From CAIWKO01 sp964469155 (GTDB lineage Bacteria > Bacteroidota > Bacteroidia > Bacteroidales > CAIWKO01): a stretch of DNA of 64,000 nt. Numbering within the stretch: position 1 is the first letter of the stretch; the number at the start of each line of letters is the position of its first letter. The stretch covers positions 1 to 64,000 of the forward strand of contig CAYXXU010000012.1 of assembly GCA_964469155.1 (NCBI GenBank), in the 5' to 3' direction. The notes under the pieces are model-generated. The model was not told where the DNA came from, searched no databases, and saw only the letters and a program-made list of their open reading frames with translations. Positions 29,048 to 37,822 of the stretch are shown in pieces. Made by a program: the position numbers and the translations under genes.

Positions 29048-29055
29048 TATTTTTG
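29048..29055 (+). promoter_or_regulatory. Putative promoter -7 box for the polysaccharide operon
   Basis: TATTTTTG matches TAnnTTTG 26 bp before the ATG of the UpxY-like gene at 29082. If used, it would start the whole plus-strand cluster. No -33 TTG at canonical distance and no long leader before upxY were found. Confidence 0.45.
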
Positions 29056-29081
29056 CTCATTGAAAATGGTTATCGATAGTA

Positions 29082-29609
29082 ATGGGAAGCAATAAATTGG
29101 TGGAAGAAAAAAAACTCTATGCTATAAAGAACAGCAAAAAATGGTATGTTGCTTATACTGCCCCACGTGCTGAAAAGCAAGTAGGTTTTCGTCTTGAAAA
29201 GGCAGGTATAGAATACTTTCTTCCTTTACGTAAGGAATTTCGCCAATGGTCAGATAGATTAAAACAAGTCGTTGTTCCTGCATTTCCATCCTATATTTTT
29301 GTTCATGTCAATCGGAAAGAATATTTTTCTGCCATTAATCAGCCTGGTATGGTGAAATATGTACATTTTGGGGGAGTACCTGCTCAAATAACTGACAAAA
29401 CTATTGAACATATTCGAAAGTTGATTGAATTTAACTCAATGCTTGAGTTTTGGGATGAAATGTCTGGCATTGGCGATAAATATGTGATTCCTTCTGGTCC
29501 GCTGAAAGGCATTGAAGGAGTCGTTCTCAGACTAAAGGGGAAGACACATTTTATTTTAGAAATTAAGGAATGGGGTAAATGTCTTGTTATGCCGTTCATG
29601 ATTGCTTAA
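29082..29609 (+). CDS. UpxY-type transcription antiterminator (NusG paralogue)
   Basis: 175 residues. The N-terminal NGN domain begins KKWYVAYTAPRAEKQVGFRL, with FPSYIFVHV as its core strand. The C-terminal KOW part reads IPSGPLKGIEGVVLRL. Proteins of this type are the first gene of Bacteroidota capsule operons, where they ride with RNA polymerase and prevent premature termination across the long operon. Here it heads about 33 plus-strand genes. A UpxZ-type partner is not seen next to it. The 104-bp gap to the next gene contains a small ACAGC-GAA-GCTGT hairpin without a T-run. Confidence 0.88.
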   Translation: MGSNKLVEEKKLYAIKNSKKWYVAYTAPRAEKQVGFRLEKAGIEYFLPLRKEFRQWSDRLKQVVVPAFPSYIFVHVNRKEYFSAINQPGMVKYVHFGGVPAQITDKTIEHIRKLIEFNSMLEFWDEMSGIGDKYVIPSGPLKGIEGVVLRLKGKTHFILEIKEWGKCLVMPFMIA

Positions 29610-29713
29610 AATTCACACTTCCCTTACCCGTAATTTAAAACAAGTTACTCTTATCTTCCTGTGAGTGACACAGCGAAGCTGTAGAATATAGAAATTATTA
29701 ATAATTCAAATTG

Positions 29714-30505
29714 ATGAATAAAAGTGTTAAAATTGTCAGGTTTTTATCAAATTTCCTTATCATAGGGTTGATGTTTTTTATATTATCGTCTTGTGTTTCA
29801 AGAAAGAAAACAATATTGTTTCAGAAAACGGAAAATGATTCAATTGTAAATTTACTTGCACCATCAGAATATCTTTTGGAGTGTGGAGATGTTATATATA
29901 TAAAGGTTCAATCCTTGGATGCAAATGCTACTGCATTTATTAATGGACCTGATGAAAGTAAAGGTACTAACGCTTTTAATCAGTCAGAACAGTATTTATA
30001 TTTCAACGGGTATGAAGTTAATCCCAATGGCATGATACATTTACCATATATAGACAGCATTAAAATAAGTGGAATGACAACAGATCAGGTCGCGGGATTA
30101 TTGACAGATAGTTTGTCGCCATTTATTAAAGATGCATTGGTTACGGTAAAATTGGCAAGTTTTAAAGTCAGTGTCTTTGGTGAGGTTCAAAGCCCCGGAA
30201 CTTTTTTATTCTATCGTACCCGGGTTAGTATTTTTGATTTAATTGCACTTGCTAAACCAACAGAGTATTATAATGCAACAAATGTAGTAATCACCCGGCA
30301 AATTTCTAACAATAGAATGAAAATAGAACGAGTTGACCTAACATCATCAGACATATTTAAGTCCCAATACTATTATATCAAACCCAATGATCAAATTTAT
30401 ATAGAACCTTTAAAGGTAAAAAAGTTCGGGTTTAATACATTTCCGTATGGCTTGATATTATCAACAATTAGTACGATATTGGTAGTTATTTCTATATTCC
30501 GTTAA
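29714..30505 (+). CDS. Polysaccharide export outer-membrane lipoprotein (Wza-like)
   Basis: 263 residues from ATG 29714 (an in-frame TTG precedes it). A lipobox LSSC places the lipidated Cys at residue 27. Next come a Poly_export domain (YLLECGDVIYIKVQSLD) and an SLBB domain (KVSVFGEVQSPGTFLFY, DLIALAKPTEYYNATNVVI). The C-terminus holds a hydrophobic segment (FPYGLILSTISTILVVISIF). It should form the periplasm-spanning/outer-membrane channel for the polymer, working with the Wzc-like kinase encoded 19 bp downstream. Confidence 0.9.
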   Translation: MNKSVKIVRFLSNFLIIGLMFFILSSCVSRKKTILFQKTENDSIVNLLAPSEYLLECGDVIYIKVQSLDANATAFINGPDESKGTNAFNQSEQYLYFNGYEVNPNGMIHLPYIDSIKISGMTTDQVAGLLTDSLSPFIKDALVTVKLASFKVSVFGEVQSPGTFLFYRTRVSIFDLIALAKPTEYYNATNVVITRQISNNRMKIERVDLTSSDIFKSQYYYIKPNDQIYIEPLKVKKFGFNTFPYGLILSTISTILVVISIFR

Positions 30506-30524
30506 TCATAAATCTTAGATTATC

Positions 30525-33017
30525 ATGAATTCAACATCAGAAGACACACATTCAAACAGAATCGATTTAAAGGCAAGCAAGGGTATTGATTATAGACTTA
30601 TTCTGGCTGTTCTTCTGTCTAAGTGGTATGTTTTGTTACTGGCATTTTTATTAACCTCCATTGCAACCTGGGTCTATTTAAAAAAGGCCGATAGAGTTTA
30701 TGAAGGATATACAACCATATTGTTAAAGGATTCAAAGGGAAAAAATGTATTAGATGCTCAGTCTCTCATAGGCTTAAATTTGGGTAAAACGCAATCACCT
30801 GTTGAAAATGAGCAAATAATTCTTCAATCAGCCACCCTAACGTATAACTCTTTGAAAAGAATTCCCTGGAGAGTCTCTTATTTTGCAAAGGGCAGATTAA
30901 GAACAAATAATAGTTATACAAATGGTCCATATATTGTGCAAATTGACACAACCAAACCACAGGTTCCTGGGGCTGTATTTAATATTGAATTTTCTGGGAA
31001 AAATAAATTTATTTTACAGTCTGAAAAAAATGGCGGATATTTATATGATTATTCGTCGAACATGTATCTTAAAAATGATGATGAGAATGTATATGTTAAC
31101 AATATACAGTTTGAAAAAGAATACTATTTTGGAGACACAATATCTACACCCAATTTTAATTTCACAATAATTAAAGGACCGGATAATCTGGAAAATGCAA
31201 AAAACTCCAAGTTAAGTTTTAAGCTAAATGCTTTAGATAAGTTAGTTAATTCCTTTAAATCAGGCATTTCAGTTGAGCCTACCAGTAAAACATCTTCGGT
31301 TTTAAAAATTACTTTTAAGTATAACCAACCAGATATTTTACAGGATTTTCTAAATGCATTAACGGCTGAATACATTGAATCTGGACTGAAAATGAAAAAC
31401 GAAGTGGCTTTTCGAACTATTAAATTTATTGATAATGAATTAGGTGAAATAAGGTCCCAGTTAGCCAATGCAGAATCAGATCTGGAATCTTATCGTAAAG
31501 AAAATAAGTTCATGGATTTAAATGAAGAGGCTAAACGTATTTTCGATCAAATGAAAGAACTAGATAATGAAAAAGCAGGGCTTCAGTTGAAAAATAAGTA
31601 TTATACTTATTTAAAGGATTATATTGAGAAGCAGCAAGATCCGGCCTTTATTATTGTTCCTTCAGCCATGGGGATAGAAGACCCCTCCACAACTTCCTTA
31701 CTTACGGAAATGGCAAAATTATATAATGAGTTATCAGCATTAAAACAAACTGCAACGTATAAAAACCCTGCGTTGCAAAAAATAAGTTCTCAAATTGAAC
31801 AAACAAGAAAGAATATTTTGGAGAATACTAAAAATAATATCAAGTTGAGTAATATGTCCATTGGCGAGATAACTTTGAGAGCAAACATGATTAATTCCCG
31901 AATTATTAGTTTGCCAACAAATCAAAGGAAGCTTCTTGATTTTGAAAGGGAATTTAATCTTTACAATCAGCTGTATGTTTTTTTACTGCAAAAACGAGCC
32001 GAGGCACAGATTACTTCTGCAACAAATATGTCAGATAGCCAGGTTATTGATCCATGCAGATCTGAAAATATTGTACAAATTGCACCCAGACCGGCAATTT
32101 TCATAATCAATGCAATTATTACTACAATTTTGTTAGCATTAGCCATTATTTTCTTACCGGCCTTTTTGAAAAACACCTATACCTTTACACGCGAAATAGA
32201 AGATATTTCTCCTTTCCCTATAGCAGGATATATTATGCACAATGATGAAAATTCTGAAAAAGTTTTTGAAGCTAATTCCCGTTCAGCGGTGGGGGAAAGT
32301 TTAAGGAATTTGCGTACGAACCTGAATTTTTTTACCGGAAATAAGCCCTCTTTTGTAATGCAAATTACCTCTGATATGCCTGAAAGTGGGAAAACATTTA
32401 TTTCTGTCAATTTGGGTCAAACTTTTGCAATAGCCGGAAGAAGAACAATTATCGTTGGAGCTGATATGCGCAGGGCCAGGATTCACAGAATCTTAGACAT
32501 CCCTTCAAAACCCGGTTTAAGTGATTTTTTAGCGAGTAAAGTATCATTAGATCAGGTTATTTTTCAAACTGATATCCCAAACCTGTTTGTTTTGCCCTCT
32601 GGAAATATTCCTCCAAATCCATCAGAATTATTAGATTCTGAGTTGTCAAAAAAACTAATAGAGTCACTACGCGAACAATTTAACATTATAATATTTGATT
32701 CACCTCCTGCAATTAGTGTTACAGATGCCAATATTCTTATGACACTATGTGATTTAAATGCCTTTGTTGTGAGAATACATAAAAGTCGAAAAAATGTTTT
32801 CATGGATTTGCTTTCCAGAATTAAAGCAAGAAATATTCCCCAACCGGTTATTATAATAAATGATGTCCCGCTTCGTAATGCTTATGGTTATGGCTACGGT
32901 TATGGCTACGGTTATGGCTATGGTTATGGCTATGGTTATGGCTATGGCCCTGATGAGATTAAAACACCTGGGTATAAATATGGGAAATTGGGCAAATGGA
33001 TGAATATTAAAAAATGA
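30525..33017 (+). CDS. Polysaccharide copolymerase / BY-type tyrosine kinase (Wzc-like)
   Basis: 830 residues. N-terminal Wzz domain with a first membrane helix (about 25-50), a long coiled-coil periplasmic segment (about 290-480), a GNVR-like region and a second membrane helix (about 525-545). The cytoplasmic BY-kinase has Walker A SDMPESGKT (about 616), Walker A' IIVGADMRRA and Walker B IIIFDSPP. The C-terminal tail has 11 consecutive Tyr-Gly dipeptides (787-808) plus GYKYGK, the expected autophosphorylation cluster in an unusually regular form. It controls chain length and export with the Wza-like lipoprotein. The usual Asp in Walker A' is preserved as GAD rather than DAD. Confidence 0.9.
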   Translation: MNSTSEDTHSNRIDLKASKGIDYRLILAVLLSKWYVLLLAFLLTSIATWVYLKKADRVYEGYTTILLKDSKGKNVLDAQSLIGLNLGKTQSPVENEQIILQSATLTYNSLKRIPWRVSYFAKGRLRTNNSYTNGPYIVQIDTTKPQVPGAVFNIEFSGKNKFILQSEKNGGYLYDYSSNMYLKNDDENVYVNNIQFEKEYYFGDTISTPNFNFTIIKGPDNLENAKNSKLSFKLNALDKLVNSFKSGISVEPTSKTSSVLKITFKYNQPDILQDFLNALTAEYIESGLKMKNEVAFRTIKFIDNELGEIRSQLANAESDLESYRKENKFMDLNEEAKRIFDQMKELDNEKAGLQLKNKYYTYLKDYIEKQQDPAFIIVPSAMGIEDPSTTSLLTEMAKLYNELSALKQTATYKNPALQKISSQIEQTRKNILENTKNNIKLSNMSIGEITLRANMINSRIISLPTNQRKLLDFEREFNLYNQLYVFLLQKRAEAQITSATNMSDSQVIDPCRSENIVQIAPRPAIFIINAIITTILLALAIIFLPAFLKNTYTFTREIEDISPFPIAGYIMHNDENSEKVFEANSRSAVGESLRNLRTNLNFFTGNKPSFVMQITSDMPESGKTFISVNLGQTFAIAGRRTIIVGADMRRARIHRILDIPSKPGLSDFLASKVSLDQVIFQTDIPNLFVLPSGNIPPNPSELLDSELSKKLIESLREQFNIIIFDSPPAISVTDANILMTLCDLNAFVVRIHKSRKNVFMDLLSRIKARNIPQPVIIINDVPLRNAYGYGYGYGYGYGYGYGYGYGYGPDEIKTPGYKYGKLGKWMNIKK
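32883..32948 (+). repeat. In-frame Tyr-Gly coding repeat (about 5.5 copies of a 12-bp unit)
   Basis: 66 bp of TAY-GGY alternation, mostly a 12-bp unit tatggttatggc / tatggctacggt, encoding 11 Tyr-Gly pairs in the kinase tail. Slippage by 6 or 12 bp would change the number of Tyr residues without a frameshift. Confidence 0.9.
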
Positions 33018-33086
33018 TTGACCAATTAACATTAATTCACTCTTTTAAGATTTTATTTTGTTTTTCCTGAATAGCAATTTTATATA

Positions 33087-34016
33087 ATGTCGATTTTTTT
33101 AGTTACTGGAGGAGCCGGATTTATCGGGTCAAATATTGTAAAAGAGTTGCTTTATCGCAATGAAAAGGTAAGGGTTCTTGATAATTTTTCTACCGGAAAA
33201 AGAGAAAATCTTTCACCCTTTATGGATCACAGAAACTTCGAATTGATCGAGGGTGATCTACGATCATTTCATATTGTTCGAGACTCTGTTAAAGGAGTAG
33301 ATTTTGTTCTTCATCAAGGGGCACTCCCCTCGGTTCCCAGAAGTGTTAAGGACCCGATTACAACAAATGAGGTAAATATTAACGGCACCTTGAATGTTTT
33401 AGAAGCTGCCAGAGAGTTTAAAGTAAAAAGAGTTGTTTTTGCAAGTAGTTCGTCGGTTTATGGAAATTCAGAAATATTGCCCAAGGATGAAAATATGGCT
33501 GTTGCTCCACTTTCTCCATATGCATTGACAAAATATGCAGGAGAACGATACTGTCAGGTTTTTTATAAGTTATATGGCATTGAAACCGTAGCTTTGCGTT
33601 ATTTTAATGTTTTTGGACCGAATCAGGATCCGACCTCCCAATATAGCGCTGTTATTCCTAAGTTTATAAAACAGATCAGAGAGGGCCGCAGACCGGTTAT
33701 CTATGGAGATGGGTCTCAGAGCCGTGATTTTACCTATGTAAGTAATAATGTAGAGGCTAATATTCTGGCATGTTTTACTCCAGGAATCGGAGGGGAGGTT
33801 TTCAATATTGCCTGTGGTGAGAGGTATACATTGATTGATTTGGTTAATTTTATCAACCGCCTATTAAATTCTAATATACAACCCGTTTTCGAAAATACAC
33901 GGCTTGGTGATGTAAAACATTCTTTAGCCTCCATACAAAAAGCTAATGAAAATTTGAAATTTATTGTAAACACGGGCTTTATGGAGGGTTTAGAGAAACT
34001 GATTGCAGTTTGTTAA
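33087..34016 (+). CDS. SDR-family UDP-hexose 4-epimerase (UDP-GlcNAc type)
   Basis: 309 residues. Rossmann NAD motif GGAGFIGS (8-15), then VRVLDNFSTGKRENL, the SSSSVYG segment and the catalytic Tyr-Lys pair in YALTKYAGE. ALRYFNVFGPNQDP and YGDGSQSRDFTYV are typical of 4-epimerases acting on UDP-N-acetylhexosamines (WbpP/TviC-like). It likely supplies UDP-GalNAc or a similar sugar. The C-terminus is slightly shorter than usual. It lies 69 bp after the kinase gene. Confidence 0.85.
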   Translation: MSIFLVTGGAGFIGSNIVKELLYRNEKVRVLDNFSTGKRENLSPFMDHRNFELIEGDLRSFHIVRDSVKGVDFVLHQGALPSVPRSVKDPITTNEVNINGTLNVLEAAREFKVKRVVFASSSSVYGNSEILPKDENMAVAPLSPYALTKYAGERYCQVFYKLYGIETVALRYFNVFGPNQDPTSQYSAVIPKFIKQIREGRRPVIYGDGSQSRDFTYVSNNVEANILACFTPGIGGEVFNIACGERYTLIDLVNFINRLLNSNIQPVFENTRLGDVKHSLASIQKANENLKFIVNTGFMEGLEKLIAVC

Positions 34017-34042
34017 TATAAACAATAAGCGTATTTGTTATT

Positions 34043-34453
34043 ATGTTGATGCAAGAAAAGGTAAAAATAGTTAATCTTCCCAAGATTGAAGATCCACGAG
34101 GGAACCTTTCCTTTATTGAAGAAGAAAATCATGTGCCGTTTAAAATCGAACGTGTCTATTGGATTTATGATGTGCCAGGCGGAGAAATGCGTGGAGGACA
34201 TGCCTTTAAAGAGCAACACGAGTTAATTATTGCTCTCTCAGGAAGTTTTAATGTCGTTGTCGATGATGGTAGAACTAAAGAAATTTTTCACTTGAATAGG
34301 TCTTATTATGGGTTATACATCCCTTCTGGAATTTGGAGAGAAATGGAGAACTTCTCAACCAATAGTCTGGCTCTTGTATTAAGTTCAACAGTTTTTGGCG
34401 AAGTTGATTATATCAGAAAATATAATGATTTTCTTAAATATGTTTCACGATGA
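34043..34453 (+). CDS. Sugar 3,4-ketoisomerase, FdtA/WxcM-like (copy 1)
   Basis: 136 residues, a single cupin domain. The ATG at 34043 is followed by a second ATG two codons later. Motifs: KIEDPRGNLSFIEE, RVYWIYDVPGGEMRGGHAFK, HELIIALSGSFNVVVDDG and PSGIWREMENF. The family converts dTDP-4-keto-6-deoxyglucose to a 3-keto isomer for 3-amino-3,6-dideoxy sugars. The family motif HAHK reads HAFK here, so activity may be altered or the substrate different. It overlaps the next gene by 4 bp (ATGA). Confidence 0.82.
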   Translation: MLMQEKVKIVNLPKIEDPRGNLSFIEEENHVPFKIERVYWIYDVPGGEMRGGHAFKEQHELIIALSGSFNVVVDDGRTKEIFHLNRSYYGLYIPSGIWREMENFSTNSLALVLSSTVFGEVDYIRKYNDFLKYVSR

Positions 34454-34890
34454 AAATGCCAAACGTTTTTGATTGCAGCCTGATTGAACTTCCACGCATC
34501 AAAATTGATCGTGCAGGAAATATTACTACTGTTTCAAATAATATAGAGGTGCCTTTTGTGATTAAGCGTATTTTCTATATTTATGACATTCCTGGAGGAG
34601 AGAATCGTGGTGCACATGCACATAAGACCTGTCATCAATTTCTTGTAGCAGCAAGTGGAAGTTTTGAAATTGAGGTAGATGATAGTAATATTAGAAGAAC
34701 AATTGTTTTAAATAGACCTTATTTTGGATTACATGTACCACCTGGAATATGGGCTGCTGAAAAAGGGTTTTCTTCAGGAGCAATATGCCTGGTATTGGCT
34801 TCAGAAAAATTTGACGAAAATGATTATATTCGTGATTACCAACAATATGTAATGTTTAGAAATGAAAATATTTCAATTAGTGGCAAATAA
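34450..34890 (+). CDS. Sugar 3,4-ketoisomerase, FdtA/WxcM-like (copy 2)
   Basis: 146 residues, same cupin family as the previous gene. Motifs: RIFYIYDIPGGENRGAHAHK, HQFLVAASGSFEIEVDD and PPGIWAAEKGF. The canonical HAHK is intact. ATG overlaps the stop of copy 1 (translational coupling). Together they may form a heteromer or act on different substrates, feeding the DegT aminotransferase at 37823 and the acyltransferase at 37159. Confidence 0.85.
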   Translation: MKMPNVFDCSLIELPRIKIDRAGNITTVSNNIEVPFVIKRIFYIYDIPGGENRGAHAHKTCHQFLVAASGSFEIEVDDSNIRRTIVLNRPYFGLHVPPGIWAAEKGFSSGAICLVLASEKFDENDYIRDYQQYVMFRNENISISGK

Positions 34891-34949
34891 CACTAATATG
34901 TTTTTTAGCAATACTATTCTTCTATTCTTGAATATTATTCTCAAACAAA

Positions 34950-35789
34950 ATGAGATTTAAATCGTATTTTTTTGTACCCGCTAATCAGCTAAAGTTTATT
35001 TATAAAGTAAGAACCATTGCTTGTTCGTATTTTATTTTTGACATGGAAGAATCTGTCAGCAAAAAAGATTTATTGGATTGTACTGACAACTTGTCCAAAA
35101 TAAAAATTGACCCAGAATATTATATTAGAATTCCAATAACATATGCAAATGTTTCTAAAAGTGAAGAGCTAATCCTTAAATTATATGGTTTAGGGTTTAG
35201 AAAGTTTGCATTACCTAAAATTGAGACGGATTCAGATCTTGAAAACACTATTGGTTTTTTTACATCAAAGGGTTTTTGGGATGTTAAATTTGCAATATTT
35301 ATAGAGTTACCTAAGGCTTTAATAAATATTGAATTAATACTAAAAGAAAGTTTGAGCAAAATCGACTCACTAATTATTGGAAGTCATGATTTTTGTAATT
35401 CCTTAGGCTGTATACATACAAGTTCTAATATTCAATATTTACGGCAAAAAACTCTTTGTATTGGCAAAGCAAACAATATTGATGTAGTAGATACTGTATC
35501 TGTAAATGTTTCCAATCTGGAAATTATAAAAAGGGAATGTGAAGAATCATTTAATATGGGATTTGATGGCAAGATACTTATACACCCACTTCAGTTAAAG
35601 GCATTTAATGAGGCCTCATATTATTCTGAAGAAGAAATCATAGAGGCTGTAAGGGTGTATGAGAAGTTGCGGGATGTAAAAAGCGATGATTTTTCGATTA
35701 TAAAAATTAATGGAAGAATATATGAAGGCCCTCATTTAAAGCGTATTTATGAAATAATTGAATGGAAACAAAAAATGGAAGCAATATGA
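34950..35789 (+). CDS. HpcH/HpaI aldolase - citrate lyase beta (CitE)-like protein 1
   Basis: 279 residues. CitE-family landmarks: FFVPANQLKF start, FDMEESVSKKD (family LDLEDSV), LPKIETDSDLE, FIELPKALINIEL, IIGSHDFCNSLGC and GFDGKILIHPLQLKAFNEA. The family cleaves or makes C-C bonds of acyl-CoA or acyl thioesters (malyl-CoA, citramalyl-CoA) with Mg2+. Metal-binding Glu/Asp positions look conserved, although LDLED reads FDMEE. It is translationally coupled to the MaoC-like gene (ATGA at 35786) and paired with a second CitE-like gene. In a polysaccharide operon it may make an acyl donor; this is inference. Confidence 0.8.
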   Translation: MRFKSYFFVPANQLKFIYKVRTIACSYFIFDMEESVSKKDLLDCTDNLSKIKIDPEYYIRIPITYANVSKSEELILKLYGLGFRKFALPKIETDSDLENTIGFFTSKGFWDVKFAIFIELPKALINIELILKESLSKIDSLIIGSHDFCNSLGCIHTSSNIQYLRQKTLCIGKANNIDVVDTVSVNVSNLEIIKRECEESFNMGFDGKILIHPLQLKAFNEASYYSEEEIIEAVRVYEKLRDVKSDDFSIIKINGRIYEGPHLKRIYEIIEWKQKMEAI

Positions 35790-36259
35790 TTTATGATATG
35801 AGTAAAAACTTTGGACGGTATTTGGAGGAATTTCGGGTGGGAGACATATATAAACACTGGCCTGGAAAGACCATAACCGAGAGTGATAACAATTTATTCT
35901 CTCTACTGACTATGAACCATCATCCTGTCCATATTGATCAGAATTATGCTGCAAAACAGCAACATGGCGGGGTTTTGGTAGTTGGAACCTTAGTTTTAAG
36001 TGTAGTTGCTGGAATGAGTGTTTCTGAAATTTCAGGGAAAGCAATCGCAAATTTGGAATATGAGAGAATCAAGCATGATTCCCCCGTTTTTATTGGCGAT
36101 ACCATTTATTGTGAGACGGAAATCTTAGATATTCGAGAATCAAAATCTAAGACTGATAGAGGCATTATTTGTGTTGAGACAAGGGCATATAATCAGAAAG
36201 GCCAAAAAGTATTAACGCTAAAAAGAACAGTTTTAATTCCAAAAAAACAAATGTTATGA
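35786..36259 (+). CDS. MaoC-like (hot-dog) dehydratase/hydratase
   Basis: 157 residues from ATG 35786, whose ATGA overlaps the stop of the upstream gene; a longer frame from 35762 is less likely. Hot-dog fold with the hydratase motif HHPVHIDQNYA (about 45-55; family NPxHxD), then GVLVVGTLVLSVVAGMS and FIGDTIYCETEI. MaoC enzymes hydrate enoyl-CoA or dehydrate 3-hydroxyacyl-CoA; mesaconyl-CoA hydratases are relatives. Sandwiched between two CitE-like genes with 4-bp overlaps on both sides, it probably works with them on a branched or dicarboxylic acyl thioester. Confidence 0.82.
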   Translation: MIYDMSKNFGRYLEEFRVGDIYKHWPGKTITESDNNLFSLLTMNHHPVHIDQNYAAKQQHGGVLVVGTLVLSVVAGMSVSEISGKAIANLEYERIKHDSPVFIGDTIYCETEILDIRESKSKTDRGIICVETRAYNQKGQKVLTLKRTVLIPKKQML

Positions 36260-37155
36260 AAAGTAAAAGTAGTTTCATTTTGAGAACAATGTTGTTTGCT
36301 CCTGCACACAAAAAGGATTTAATTGTAAAGGCTGCAAATAGCAAAGCTGATGCAATAATTTTAGATTTAGAAGATTCTTGCCAACCGGATTCCAATAAAG
36401 TCGTGGGAAGAAAAAATATAGTTGAAGTATTACAGGATAAGATTTTTGGGAAAAAGAAGGTTTTTGTGCGCATTAATCCAAGAGAAACTGGATTTATGTT
36501 TGATGACCTGTGTGCTGTTACAATTAAAGAATTAGATGCTTTTCTTTATCCCATGGCAAAATCTAAATATGATATTGTCTTTTTTTGTGATATGCTGACA
36601 GAAATAGAAATGTCGCGCAAGCTACCCATTGGTGGAATAAAGCTTATGCCTGATATTGAAACAGGTGAGGGGATATTAAATGCCAGTGAAATTGCGAATG
36701 CTTCAGAAAGGATTGTCGCATTAGGGTTTGGAAGTGAGGATTTTGCAACTGATATTGATTGTATAAGAGATGAGGGAAATGTAAGTATACAAATTGCACG
36801 TCAAAATATCGTCTTTGCTGCTCGTTCGGTTGGGGCAATTCCAATTGATACTCCGCATGTTAATATACATGATTTAAAAGAGTTAGAGTTCCATGTAAGT
36901 CAAGCACGAACTTTGGGCTTTGGAGGCATGCAAATTCTACATCCTAAAGAAATAGAAGTTTGTCAAAAATATTATTCCGTGCATGAAGATGAAGCGATGG
37001 AGGCTTATGAAATTGTAAATCTATACAATGATTCATCTAAAAATAACAATGGTGTTGCAATAATAAATGGCAAGTTTATTTCGCCTCCAACGTATAAAAG
37101 GGCCCTGCAGTTAATTGAAAAATACGAAAACATCAAAGTGTTCGAAAACCAGTAA
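36256..37155 (+). CDS. HpcH/HpaI aldolase - citrate lyase beta (CitE)-like protein 2
   Basis: 299 residues. More canonical than the first: TMLFAPAHKKDLIVKA, ADAIILDLEDSCQPDSNK, FVRINPRETGF, LMPDIETGEGILNA, ALGFGSEDFATDI and GFGGMQILHPKEIEVC. The metal-binding acids (LDLEDS and IETGEG) are present. ATG overlaps the MaoC stop by 4 bp and the acyltransferase follows after 3 bp, so aldolase, hydratase, aldolase and acyltransferase form one translational unit. The two CitE proteins may be catalytic and accessory subunits or act in sequence. Confidence 0.85.
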   Translation: MKSKSSFILRTMLFAPAHKKDLIVKAANSKADAIILDLEDSCQPDSNKVVGRKNIVEVLQDKIFGKKKVFVRINPRETGFMFDDLCAVTIKELDAFLYPMAKSKYDIVFFCDMLTEIEMSRKLPIGGIKLMPDIETGEGILNASEIANASERIVALGFGSEDFATDIDCIRDEGNVSIQIARQNIVFAARSVGAIPIDTPHVNIHDLKELEFHVSQARTLGFGGMQILHPKEIEVCQKYYSVHEDEAMEAYEIVNLYNDSSKNNNGVAIINGKFISPPTYKRALQLIEKYENIKVFENQ

Positions 37156-37158
37156 GAT

Positions 37159-37821
37159 ATGGATAATAAAGTGATAATAATTGGCGGTGAGGGAAATGGA
37201 GGAGTTGTAGCCTCATGTATAGAGGACAACAGAGAAAGATTTGGTGATCTGAAATGGAAGGTTTATGGATTTGTAAATGATTTTGAGAAAACTGTGTGTG
37301 GCTATCCTGTATTGGGGAGGATTGAAGATGTTAAAGAATTACTTGAGAACCCGGAATATTATTTTGTTTGGGCTATTCATATGATTGGCAGGAATGTTCT
37401 TACGGAAAAGCTATTTAAAAGTATAAATATTCCACCTGAAAGATTTGCAACCATTATTCACAAAACTGCATTTATAGCAAATAGCGCGATATTAGATCCT
37501 GGCGTTTTTGTAATGTCGAACTGTTATATTGGCCCTAATGCCAAAATAGGTTTGTGCTCGCTTGTTATGGCAAATTCAATCATCGGTCATAATACCATAA
37601 CAGGAGCATTATGTCATTTTTCTGCCACTTCAATTACCAGTTCTTATGTTACTATCGGTTATTGCGCTGACGTTTCCCTTAATGCGAAGGTTTTAGAAAA
37701 AAGGAGTATTGGAGATTTTGCAGTAGCCGGAGCAGCAAGTTTGATAACCCATGATGTGCCAGATTATGAGATACATGTTGGTAGCCCTGCTAAATTTTTA
37801 AAAAGAGTAAGAGAAGATTAG
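37159..37821 (+). CDS. NeuD/PglD-like sugar acyltransferase
   Basis: 220 residues. N-terminal nucleotide-sugar-binding Rossmann-like part (KVIIIGGEGNGGVVAS, VNDFEKTVCGYPVLG), then a left-handed beta-helix of hexapeptide repeats (SAILDPGVFVMSNCYIGPNAKIG) and a C-terminal VGSPAKFLKRV. The catalytic His of the family probably lies in NSIIGHNTI. It should N- or O-acylate a nucleotide sugar. Following the CitE-MaoC-CitE trio and preceding an aminotransferase by 1 bp, it is the natural user of whatever acyl thioester they make. Confidence 0.85.
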   Translation: MDNKVIIIGGEGNGGVVASCIEDNRERFGDLKWKVYGFVNDFEKTVCGYPVLGRIEDVKELLENPEYYFVWAIHMIGRNVLTEKLFKSINIPPERFATIIHKTAFIANSAILDPGVFVMSNCYIGPNAKIGLCSLVMANSIIGHNTITGALCHFSATSITSSYVTIGYCADVSLNAKVLEKRSIGDFAVAGAASLITHDVPDYEIHVGSPAKFLKRVRED

Positions 37822-37822
37822 T

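Noticed and set aside
29610..29713. Riboswitch or antitermination site between upxY and the export gene
   Set aside because: Only a short 5-bp hairpin (ACAGC/GCTGT) is visible, with no T-run and no recognisable conserved core.
32754..33032. Minus-strand frame with an Ile-Thr/Ala-Ile repeat
   Set aside because: It is the antisense of the Tyr-Gly repeat of the kinase gene.
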